This document shows positions 1-12,100 of a stretch of DNA of 64,000 nt, piece after piece. Origin of the DNA: Larimichthys crocea (lineage: Eukaryota > Chordata > Actinopteri > Sciaenidae). The position numbers and the translations under genes were made by a program. Under the pieces are notes generated by a model. That model searched no databases. It was not told where the DNA came from and saw only the letters and a program-made list of their open reading frames with translations. The stretch lies in assembly GCF_000972845.2 (NCBI RefSeq), contig NC_040028.1:21567705-21631704 (forward strand), read 5' to 3'. Each line of letters opens with the position of its first letter. The stretch's first letter is position 1.

Positions 1-161
1 GGATCCCTCCTCTGGTGGATGGAGGGTCAAAGGTCACAGGTTACATTGTGGAGTTCAAGGAGATTAACAAGGAGGAGGAGGAAAAGAAAGCTCAGAGGAA
101 GCAGCTGATGCTGGGTGCTGAGGAGGAGAAGGAGCCTGAGACTGATGAGGGCTGGGAGAAG
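1..161 (+). CDS. ttn: Titin exon 1 of window: FN3 A21, first part (5' truncated)
   Basis: The reading frame starts at base 3 ([20 protein letters not shown]). After the C strand comes an unusually long, very acidic and lysine-rich loop of about 26 residues (rich in EEEEKK and AEEEKEPE) before the conserved GWEK. The exon ends in AAG before GTAAAA, phase 0. The window edge removes the start of the domain. Confidence 0.88.
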
Positions 162-3100
162 GTAAAAAGTAGACAGAGATGATCAAAGCAGTAAACAGTC
201 TGTACGGCTTCATATTTAAAAAAAACTTGTTAATGACCAATAACCAAACAAAAGTAAAATCTTGAGGATCGTTGCTCATTGTTGTTGATTTTCTGCCTCT
301 CCAGGCAAAGGACACAGAGGTCAGAGGAACCAAGTTCGTTGTGCCCGGTCTGAAGGAAGGCGGTCTGTACAGCTTCAGAGTCCGAGCCGTTAACGTTGCT
401 GGAGTAGGAGATCCAGGACTTGTGGCTGAGCTGATTGAAGTCAAAGACAGGACAAGTAAGACTCTGATCTACCAGTGGACAAGTCAAGTGGTGTTTGTAA
501 TGAGAAAACTTTCATTTTATTAAATATAAACCTTCACCTTATTCATCAGTTCCTCCTGAGATGGACCTGGACGCCTCAGTGAAGGAGAAGATTGTGGTCC
601 ATGCTGGTGCCACCATCCGCATCATCGCCTACGTATCTGGTAAACCTGCCCCACAGATCACCTGGTGCAGAGATGATGCTGAGGTGCCCAAAGAGGCCGT
701 GGTGGAGACAACAGGCATCTCCAACTCGCTGGTCATTAAGAACTGCAGACGCCAACACCAGGGCATCTACACACTGAGCGCCAAGAACGAGGGAGGAGAG
801 AGGAAGAAGGCTGTCATTGTGGAGGTCCTGGGTGAGTCGACCTCACCAAAATGAACAAGAATTCAAATTTCTGATTCCCTGTGTCTTTGTAAGGTGCCAC
901 ATCTAATCCAAGGTTTCTTAAAAAACAATATCTGACTTTCTGTTGCTTCCTGCAGACGTCCCTGGACCTGTCGGTCAGCCCTTCGCTGGTGAGAATCTGA
1001 CAAACGACTCCTGCAAGCTGACCTGGTACTCCCCTGAGGATGACGGTGGGTCTGCCATCACCAACTACATCATTGAGAAGAGGGAGTCAGACCGCATGGG
1101 CTGGACGTCGGTGTCCTACACAGTGACAAGGAATAATGCTGTGGTGCAGGGACTCATTGACGGCAAGGGCTACTTCTTCAGGATTGCAGCCGAGAACATC
1201 ATTGGCATGGGACCCTTCATCGAGACTGACAAGATGGTTCTCATTAAGGACCCCATCTGTAAGTCAGAAACATATTATATCAAAAACAGGTCACATTTAA
1301 GTTTTCTCACCCTTTAAGTCCAGGATTACTTCAGCTATGATGTAAACCAGTCGATCGGTAAACTATGATCATATCGGGGGTATCTCATTGTCTTTGTTTC
1401 CCTTCCAGCCGTCCCAGAGCGTCCAGAGGATCTGATTATCACAGCTATCACTAAGGACTCCATTTCTGTTGCCTGGAGGCCACCCAAGTATGATGGCGGC
1501 GCTGAGGTGACCGGGTACATCCTCGAGTCCCGCATGATTGGCCGTGACAATTTCACACGTGTAGGTGGAGAGGACAAGCTGATGGACAGGAAGTTCACAC
1601 TGACGGGACTGAAGGACGGCTCAAGCCACGAGTTCAGAGTCTCCGCCGTCAATCACGTGGGACAGGGCAAATTCTCCTTCGCCACCAAACCTGTTCAGTG
1701 CAAGGACGAGCTCGGTGAGTAACAATAACCTTGTTCAATGCATGTTTCTGATAAGTTATTATTACAAATACTGGGAGGAGAAATTTCCACTTCTCACGAA
1801 GGCTCATTTATTAACCAATGAAACAGAAGAAGGTGTACAGCAAACTTTTTAAAATTTCAAATTGATGTCTCCCTTTTCTCCTCAGAACCACCCACTCTCG
1901 ACTTGGACTTCAGGGACAAGATGATGGTGAAGGTGGGAGACAGCTGCACTCTGTCTGGACGCTACTCTGGCAAACCAGTCCCGGCCATCACCTGGACAAA
2001 GAATGATGAGGAACTGAAAACCGACGAGGAGATCGGCCTCCACAGCAGCACTCACCATCTCAGCCTCAACATCAGCAAGGCCAAGAGAGAACATAGTGGC
2101 CGCTACTGTGTCAGCGTGGAAAACGCTGCCGGAGCTCGCACAGGAATCTGCACTGTCACTGTAGTTGGTGAGTCGAGGAACCGTAAAGCATAGGATGAAT
2201 CCAATATCAATCAAAGTATAAACACAGAAGGTCACCTGTATGAATGCTTCCTCCTGTCAGACCGTCCTCAGCCTCCAGAGGGCCCCGTGGTTTTCAATGA
2301 GGTCTACAGGAACTACATGATGATCTCCTGGAACCCTCCTCTGGATGATGGAGGCTGTGCAGTCTCCAACTATATCATCGAGAAGAGAGACACCAACAGA
2401 GACCTGTGGATGCCCGTCACGTCATCCTGCACCAGGACCTCTTGCAGGGTAGGTGAAGCAGTGTTGAAATGCTTAGAGGGAAAATGTAACGTTCAAGATC
2501 CACTGTTTTGTACCAAAGATCCTGAAGGCAAGCACTTTAAGGACAGTGCCAAGGAAATGCCCCTTGACAGTAACTCATTAGTACTGACGAATAACTCCTG
2601 CTGTCCATTTCTTCAGGTGCCAAAGCTGATCGAGGGTCGTGAGTACATCATTAGGATCATGGCTCAGAACATCTATGGCATCAGCGATCCGCTGCTGTCT
2701 GCAGAGACCAAGGCCAGAGACGTCTACAGTAAGTGCAAACACACTGACAGGAAACATTCATAGATGTTCAAACTGAGAGGACAACATGGCTAAAGCACAG
2801 CTGACACATCCAGCAGTGTCTAAACAGTGGGACTATGTTTGTTTCTATTGCAGAAGTACCTGATGCTCCTAAACAGCCCACAGTGAAGGAAGTGTTCCAT
2901 GACTCTGCCCTCCTCAGCTGGGAGCCACCTGCAGACGGAGGAAAACCAATCACAGGTTACATTGTGGAGAGGAAGGAGACCATGGCCAACAGGTACACAA
3001 AGACAAAGAGCAGGAAAACCTCTGTAGATTAGGGGGTGAAGATACACCGTTTCACTGAAAAATGTTTTGATGAGAGAAAAAAAACGTACCTCTTAAACCC

Positions 3101-6100
3101 CCCTAAGATGTAAAACAGACTGCTACATTCTGTTTTTTCATGAGCTGTTAATGTTTCTGCTCACAGGTGGGTCCGCTGTAACACTGAGAGAATCCATCCA
3201 AAGGTGGAGTACTGCGTGACAGAGCTTCTGGAAGGTTGTGAGTACGAGTTCAGAGTCAGCGCTGAGAATGAGGTGGGAGCCGGAGACCCAAGCCCACCAT
3301 CCAAACCCATCTTCGCCAAAGATCCCATCGGTAAGTTTGGCTCTTAGGATATCTTTTTATTTTATTGCTCTGCCTGTATATACTCACTGCAATGATTTGT
3401 CCCTGTCCTTTGTCACAGTGAAACCCAGTCCACCAGTAAACTTCCAGGTCATTGACTTCACCAAGGAGTCAGCAACTCTGTCCTGGGAGCCACCCACCGA
3501 CACCGGCAGAGGAAAGATCTTCGGATACCTGCTGGAGTTCCAGAAGGCTGGAGAGGAGGAATGGAGCAAGGTATGGTGATGATCTTTCATGATCTTTGCA
3601 CTGCATCTTCTCTAAATCTTAAAGTAAAATCTAACATGAATCTCTTGTCCGGCTGCTGTCCTCAGGTGAACCAGACTCCAGACTCCTGCCAGCAGACCAA
3701 CTTTAAGGTGATTAACCTGGATGACGGTGTTCTGTACCGCTTCAGAGTCATGGCTGTCAATGCTGCTGGAGAGTCCGAGCCAGCCAACCTAGCAGAACCA
3801 GTCAGAGTGCAGGACAGACTTGGTAAGTGAGTGGTTCAATATTGAACCACCTTGTAACTTTGATTTGAGTCAGGCTCTCTACATCAAATGTTATATTACA
3901 GTGTTAATTATTGTTCCCCCTTTACCCTCCAGAACCCCCAGAGCTGATTCTGGATGCCGCAATGACCCGAGAGGTGAAGGCCATGGCTGGCACTCACATC
4001 ACTCTGATGGCCGAAATCAAAGGTGTCCCATTCCCCACCGTCACCTGGAAAAAGAATGAAGCTGAAGTGCCCACCAGGGCCGACATTGAAACCAACCAGA
4101 CAGGCACCAAGCTGGAGATGAGGTTCTGCAACCGTGGTGACTGTGGAGACTACACCCTAACTGTGGAGAACCCAGTAGGATCCAAGACCGCTACATGCAC
4201 AGTTCTGGTTCTTGGTAAGGATTGCACAAAGGTTTTTAAGTGGAGTTTTTAAGTGTGACACATTTAGTTAATTCCATTTTGCATCGGACATAAATGAAAA
4301 GTCAATCTCAACAGAACTGTGACAGTCCTCATGTGTTTTCTTCAGACAAACCTGGTCCCATCCAACACCTCAGGGTGTCTGACGTCAGAAGCGACTCTGC
4401 TTACCTGTCCTGGAAGGACCCAGAGGACAATGGTGGTACTCGCATCACTAACTTCGTGGTGGAGAAGAAAGACACTGCATCCACTCAGTGGGTCCCTGTC
4501 TGCTCCACATCCAAGAAACGCAGCATGACGCTAAAACACCTGATGGAGGGCACATCCTACTCATTCAGAGTTGCTGCTGAGAACCAGTTTGGCCGCAGTG
4601 AATATGTTGAGACACCAAAGGCCATCAAAGCAATGAACCCACTTTGTGAGTAACAGAACAGCAAACATTTGATCAGCAGACCAATGTGTTGTATTATGTT
4701 GTACTGAAAACAAATAGAAATAGAAAGATTTGCACACAAGTAAGGCTGCAGCGATTACTCGATGTAATGGATTACATCGGTGATAAAAATTTGTTGACGA
4801 AATATTATCGTCGATGCATCATATCATTAAAACCCATCACATCGTGTTAAATAAATTATGTTTCAAAGATTTCAGCCGGAGCAAATCTCATTAGCACTGC
4901 TACAAGCATACACACTACAGGAAATGTACCACGGGAAGACTGAGCTGTCATAGCATGGCAGCACTACGTCAATGCAAACTTTTATTTTCAACTAAAATAA
5001 AATACAAGTTATTTGTCTTAGTTATCGGTGAGTTAATGGACATTTTTGTGGTGGTTAGTAACATATTGTTGCTGTCGGGCGGAGACCTCCTGTGTCCCAC
5101 ACCGAGTTTGATCGGTCAAATCTGGTCAGAAATGTTTGTGTGTCTTTATATTAGCTTACCAACCTACAAGCAAATCAAACCCAAATAGATACAAAGACAT
5201 ATTCATCCATTAGTGTGCAACCAAAACAGGATTTATTAAAATACAAAATGCGAAGCTCTGTGGTTGTTGTGAGCTCATGCTCCCCCATGTCATCAGACAA
5301 GAGCTGCATTGGAGATATACAGACCAGGTGACGCTCTTTGAATACTTTCATTTGTTAATTATGTGCACAGACTTGAAGGGTGGCAGGACAATGATTCTGC
5401 CTAACAACGACAATATCAATAATTCATGTGTAGGGTATTAAATCAGTACAAATCAGTGATGTCATGAATTGGATATTACACTGAATAGTAAACCTCCATT
5501 TCATCTCAGTCTCAGTCATTTCATCTGTGATTTGGAGCATATTAATTAACTTGTAAGATACTCATCAATTAAAAAATCAGTAATAATTGGTATTAGGTAT
5601 AAGATTGTGATAAAACATGATGCACACACTTCAGCTTCTGAAATGATGCATCTTTCTGTTTTGTTCTATTTCAACAGAAATAATCGTGGCTCATCGACTA
5701 ATCAAAAAAATAATTGATAGATTAGTCGACAACAAAAATAATCGTTAGTTGCAGCCCTACACACAAGTGGAGATTGTTGTGCTGACATGGCAACAACTAT
5801 TGTGAATCAACCTCCTTTGGGACCAAAGATGGTAGTGTCTCTGTAGTGAATGCTGAAACTCTTTTCTTCTGTCCCACCAGTCCCACCTGGTCCTCCCAAA
5901 GACCTGCACCACAAAGATGTGGACAAGACTGAAGTGTGGTTGGTCTGGAACTGGCCTGATCGCAATGGAGGAAGTGCAATCACAGGCTTCCTGGTGGAGT
6001 ATCAGGAAGAGGGAGAGAAAGAGTGGGACGAGTGGAAGACCGTCAGTATCCCTGAAAGCCATGTCACAGGCCTGGAAGAAGGAAAGACCTACCGCTTCAG

Positions 6101-9100
6101 AGTGAGGGCTGAGAACGCCATTGGCCTCAGCAGACCCGACACCACCGTTCCTATTCTCTGCCAGGAGAAACTCGGTGAGATACAGGCTAAATCTCCAACA
6201 TTCTACATCACTGATATGAGAATTCAGCAATCCTTTTTGTAGCATTTGTGCAGAGGTAGCTCCTTATAGTCCCCATCAGAAAACTAACCCCTTGAACTGG
6301 TATTTATCATCACCAATCAAAGCAAAGAAATGGTAGATGTTCTTCTGTTGTGCAGACTGTTAGTCAGTTAGCATTGCTATTTTCAGTGTTTTTGAACATA
6401 ATGGATGTACTAACACAAGGTAACCTCCTCTGTCTTCATGTCCACAGTGCCCCCACTTGTCGAGGTCGACGTTAAGCTCATTGAAGGCATCGTTGTGAAG
6501 GCAGGCACTACGATCAGAATGCCAGCTATCATGAGGGGAATCCCTGTTCCCACTGCCAAGTGGTCTATCGAAGGAGAGGAGATCACCAGCCAGGGCAACA
6601 TCAAGATAGACACTGACAACTTCTCCACTGTGCTTAGCATTAATGATTGCACAAGGAACCACACTGGAACCTACCTTCTCTCTGTGTCCAATCCAGCTGG
6701 AACCAAGACAGTGGCCTTGAACGCAACTGTCCTGGATGTTCCTGCTGCTCCTATTGGTCCTGTCAACATCCTGGAAGTCACTCCAGACTCCATGATGATT
6801 GAATGGCGTCCTCCCAAGGATGATGGCGGTAGTCCTATCACCAGCTACATTGTGGAGAAGAGAGAGTCTAACAAGGAAACCTGGGGAGGTGTCAGCTCTG
6901 GTGGCCTTGGCACCCAGCTCAATATCACCCGTCTGCAGAAGGGAGCTGAGTATGTTATTCGCATCCGTGCTGTGAACAAGATGGGTGCCGGCGCTCCTTT
7001 GGAGAGCAAGCCCACTGTGGCTGAGCACTCCTTCATGCCACCCAGCCAGCCTGGTAAGCCACAGCCATCTGATGTCTCAGAGGATTCTGTTACTGTTGGC
7101 TGGACCATGCCCCTGTCTGATGGTGGCAGTCAGATCACTGGCTACATCATTGAGCGCAGACACAAGGGAGGAAAATGGATCCGTGTCAACAAGACACCCT
7201 GCAAGGATTTGAGGTACAGAGTCCTGGGTCTGTTTGAGGGCAATGAGTATGAGTTCAGAGTGTTTGCTGAGAATATTGCTGGCTACAGCGGCCCCTCTCC
7301 AATCTCTGACCCCTGCAAGCCTTGCAGACCCATCACTGTCCCCAGCCCCCCAGTTAACCCCAAAGTTAAAGATTACAGCAAGACCACTGCTGACCTGGTG
7401 TGGACCAAACCGAACAAAGATGGAGGCAGCCCCATCCTAGGCTACACTGTGGAAATGAAGAAGGCAGACACAGAGGAATGGAAAAAAGTGAACCTGGATG
7501 ATTTTATCAAACAGTGTGCCTACATGGTGAAAGGTCTGGAGGAGGGCGTGACCTACAGATTCAGAGTCTATGCCTCAAATATGGTTGGAGATGGAGAGCC
7601 CAGAGAAATCCCAGAGTCCATCACTACTCAGGATATCCTCATCCCTCCAGAGATTGAGATGGATGCCAGCTGCCGTGAGCGTGTCACTGTGCGTGTTGGA
7701 CACAACGTCAACATCACAGGCTACATCAAAGCCCGCCCTGATCCTGAAGTGATTTGGTCAAAGGGGGAAACAGCTCTGGAAAGTAGCAAACGTATCACCA
7801 TCACTCAGAACTTCCCTCTTGTCCACCTGAGGATAAAAGAGGCCACAAGAGCTGACCATGGCAAATACTACCTGAAGGCTTCGAATGAGGGTGGTGAGGC
7901 CATCTGTCCCATCACAGTCAATGTGCTTGACAGACCCAGCCACTGCCAGAATCTGCACGTGACATACGCCACCAAGGACTCATGCATGGTTAACTGGGAA
8001 GCCCCTAAGGACAACGGTGGATCTGAGATCACCAACTACATTGTGGAGTGCCGTGAGCCCAGCATTAGCATGTGGTCCATGATCTCCTCCAATTGCACTA
8101 ATCGTAAGATCAAGACCAAGCTTATGGAGGGCCACGAATACTTGTTCCGTGTCTGTGCCGAGAACAAGATGGGCCCAGGACCCACTGTGGAGACCAAGAC
8201 CCCTCTGCTGGCTATTGACCCAATCGAGAAGCCCGGAGAGCCTGAGCAATTTAGAGCCACTGACATTGGTAAGAACTACGTCTCTCTGAGATGGAGGAAG
8301 CCTGACTATGATGGTGGCAGCCCCAACCTGTCCTACAACCTTGAGAGCAAGGATAAGGATGCTGAGGCATGGGAGAAACTCGGCTCTCTTACTGACACCT
8401 TCTTCCTGGCTAGTAAATGCCTGGAGAACCATACATACACCTTCAGGTAGGTCACTTAAACCTTACTTTAAAAAGATGTTGTTTGTTTCAGAGGGTTGAC
8501 CAGGAATTGTTTTTCAGCATTGCCAAATCCAGTGTAAATTACTTTTAAATAGTAATTTTATTATTTGTTATTTAGGGTGCAGACCGTCAATGAGGGAGGT
8601 GAGAGTGCTTGGGTGAATCTCGCTGATGTTCTTGTGAGGGAGGAGATCCAGAAGCCTGTCATTGACCTGAAGCTAGCAGGAACTTTGACAGTGAAGGCCG
8701 GAGAATCTGTCAGGATGGAGGCCGGCCTCAGAGGAAAGCCCCAACCTGAGGTCAAATGGACAAAAGAAAAGGCTGTTGGAGACAACCCCAGAATCAGCTA
8801 TGAGTCTGGCCCTGACTACTCCAAATTCCTTTTGACAAAGTCCAGACGTACTGACACTGGAAAGTATATCATCACTGCCACTAACTCAGCTGGCACCTTC
8901 ACAGCATACGCCACCGTCAATGTCCTGGATGTGCCTGGTCCAGTGAGAAACCTTAGGATTACCGGCATTGGAGCTGACAAGTGCAGAGTGGTGTGGGATA
9001 CTCCGGAGGATGATGGAGGTTGTGAGGTGGACAGCTACATCCTGGAGAAATGCGAGACCAGGAGAATGGTCTGGTCAACATACTCAGCCTCTGTGGTCAC

Positions 9101-12100
9101 ACCATACTGCAATATCAGTCGTCTGGTGGAGGGCAATGAGTACATTTTCAGAGTGAGAGCTGAGAACAAGATGGGAACTGGCCCTGCCATGGAGAGCAAG
9201 CCTGTTACTGTCAAGACTCAGTTCAACAAACCTGGACCCCCTGAAGCTCCTGAGGTCACCAAGGTGAGTAGAAGTTCCTTTTTTTAATCAAATTGGCTCA
9301 CATTTATGTACTACTCATCTCATGTCTGTATGCAGTCAAGTTGTGAATGTTTACTCACATTGTTAATATGTTATCTAGGTGAGCAAAGATGAGATGACAG
9401 TTGTCTGGGCTCCTCCTGAGAGTGATGGTGGCAAGTCAATCACTGGTTACATTCTGGAGAGAAAAGAGAAGAGAGCAGTACGCTGGGTGCCATGCAACAA
9501 GAGCCCGATCTCCGAGAGACGCATGAAAGTCACCAACCTGATTCCCAACCATGAGTACCAATTCAGGGTGAAGGCTGAGAATGAGGTTGGCCTGGGAGAG
9601 CCCAGCAAACCCTGCAGACCTGTTGCAGCCAAAGATCCCATTGGTGAGTTTACAGTTGCTGTCACAGTTTATTCAGTGAACATGAACAAAATGTCAGAGA
9701 TGGGCTTGAAAGACATTTCCCCTGTGTCTGGTGTTCCAGTATTTTTTTAAACTTTGTTTTTCTGTCTTTAACTGCAGAGCCCCCTGGCCCCCCTGCATTC
9801 CTGAAGGTAGGCGACAGCACCAAGACCTCTATCACTCTGACCTGGTCTAAACCTGTGTATGATGGTGGTGCCCCCATCATCGGCTACAGCTTAGACTTGA
9901 GACTGAAGAGTGATGCAGACCCTGAGAAGCCCTCAGTGGGCTGGAAGAGAATTGACACCCATGGCCCATTGGTGATGACAGAGTTTACCATTGGCCAGCT
10001 GGATGAGAAGCTGGAGTATGATTTCAAGGTATCCGCCAGAAACCAGGTAGGCTGGGGACCCCATGCCTACTTGAGGGAGGCCGTCTCACCCAAAGAGATC
10101 CTGGGTAAGAATGAACAGCTGTAGCCAAACCTTAATAAATCCACTGAATTACATATGGCGGGAGTAGTAACCACACAAAAATACAATGCAAAATACAACA
10201 CTCTAATTATCTTAACATCAATATGTTTCTTTGGCAACAGAGGCTCCAGAAATCGACCTAGATGCTAGTCTTAGGAAAGGCCTGGCTGTCAGGGCCGGCT
10301 GTCCAATCAGGCTTTTTGCTGTGATCAGAGGAAGGCCCACCCCCAAGGTTACCTGGAAGCGCATGGGTGTGGATAATGTGATCCGCCGAGGTCATGTGGA
10401 CCAGGTTGACACCATGTCCTTCCTGGTCATCCCTGAGAGTACCAGAGAGGATTCTGGAAGATACTCGCTGACTCTGTCCAACTCAGCTGGAGAAAAAGCT
10501 GTATATGTCCATGTCAAAGTCCTTGGTGAGAAAACAATGACAAGATTAATTTTTAAAGCATTTGCATTTAAAAGCATTTAAAGGTAGCTGAAACTGACCT
10601 GAGTGATTTTTAAATTCATCCTCTGCAGATACTCCTGGTCCGGTTGGCGGCCTGGAGGCAACCAACATTACCAAGGCGACAGCCCAACTGTCCTGGTTGC
10701 CACCAGAGAATGACGGTGGCAGCCACATCACTAACTACATTGTGGAGAAACGTGAGGTGGATAGGAAGACCTGGAACAAGTGCACAGAGGAACTGAAAAA
10801 GACCAGCTTTAAGATTACCAACCTGACGCCTGGTATTGAGTACTACTTCAGGGTCATGGCCTGCAACAAATATGGCATTGGAGTTCCTCAGGACTCACCT
10901 AAGTCCTACCTGGCTGTTGATGCCATCAGTGAGTGTCACCACAGAAAATTGATTTAAGATTTAGCATGTAAACCCCTATGTTTTTCCTTTTTTATTCCTC
11001 CTAACACTTGCCGTTTGTTGCATTCAGGTGAGCCGGATCCTCCGAAGAAGATGGATGTTTTGGAGATCACCAAGAATAGTGCCACACTGGCCTGGCTGAA
11101 GCCACTCAGAGATGGAGGAGCCAAAATTAATGGTTATGTGGTGGACTACCAAGAGGAGGGTGCACCCGAGGACAAGTGGACACCTTACTCTGTTGTCAAA
11201 GACATGACTATCGTGGTGGTTGGTCTGAACGAAGGAAAGAAGTACAAGTTCAGAGTGGCAGCCAGGAACTCGGTGGGAGTCAGCCTGGCCCGAGAGGCAG
11301 AGGGAGTGTTTGAGGTCAAGGAACAGCTCAGTGAGTAGAAACAGAGTTGTAGTGACTCAAATATCTAACTCCTTGTTATATTAAAAGTTAAAATCATCTT
11401 ATCAATCTCTGAAATGACATTTTCTTTTTCCTCACAGTGCCTACTAAGGTCATCATGCCTGACATTGTGACAGTCAGAGCTGGATCCAAGATGGTGGTTG
11501 AGGCCATTGTTGCAGGCAAACCAGTTCCCGTCTGCAAGTGGAAGCAGGGCAATGAGGACGTGCTGACCTCTGACCGCCTGTCTGTTGTAAAGACACTGAA
11601 TACCTGCACACTCATCATTAAGAACGTGACGAGAAAGGACAGTGGCTACTATAGCCTAGCAGCTGAGAACAGCACCTCCAAGGTCAACCAGATTCTCAGA
11701 GTCATCGTCATGGGTCAGTTTCCACAACAGATGCTGTTAAAGCTGTTTAAAACTGAAAAAGACATGCTACAGACCAGGTCATGGTTAGGAGTTTTGTTGT
11801 TATTATTAATGACTAATTTAATCTACAGACATCCCTGGACCCCCTGAAGCTCCTCTAGAGATCACTGAACAGGACATCGATGCTTGCACGCTGCTTTGGA
11901 ACTCTCCACAGGAGGATGGTGGCAGCAATATCACCAACTATATTGTAGAGAAGTGTGACGTCAGCCAGGGTGACTGGGTCACTGTGTCCTCATCCTGCAC
12001 CAAAACCAGCTTTAGAATGGCCAAACTGACACCTGGCAAAGAGTATGGATTCCGTGTCCGTGCTGAGAACAGGCTCGGTATTGGTGAGCCCATTTACTCT

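Noticed and set aside
1..6. GGATCC at the very first bases as a cloning-site end
   Set aside because: The same bases fit the titin reading frame (xIPP) and nothing else indicates vector sequence.
4955..5188. 77-codon reading frame inside the hAT element
   Set aside because: Hydrophobic and too short, with no transposase motif; treated as chance within a non-autonomous element.
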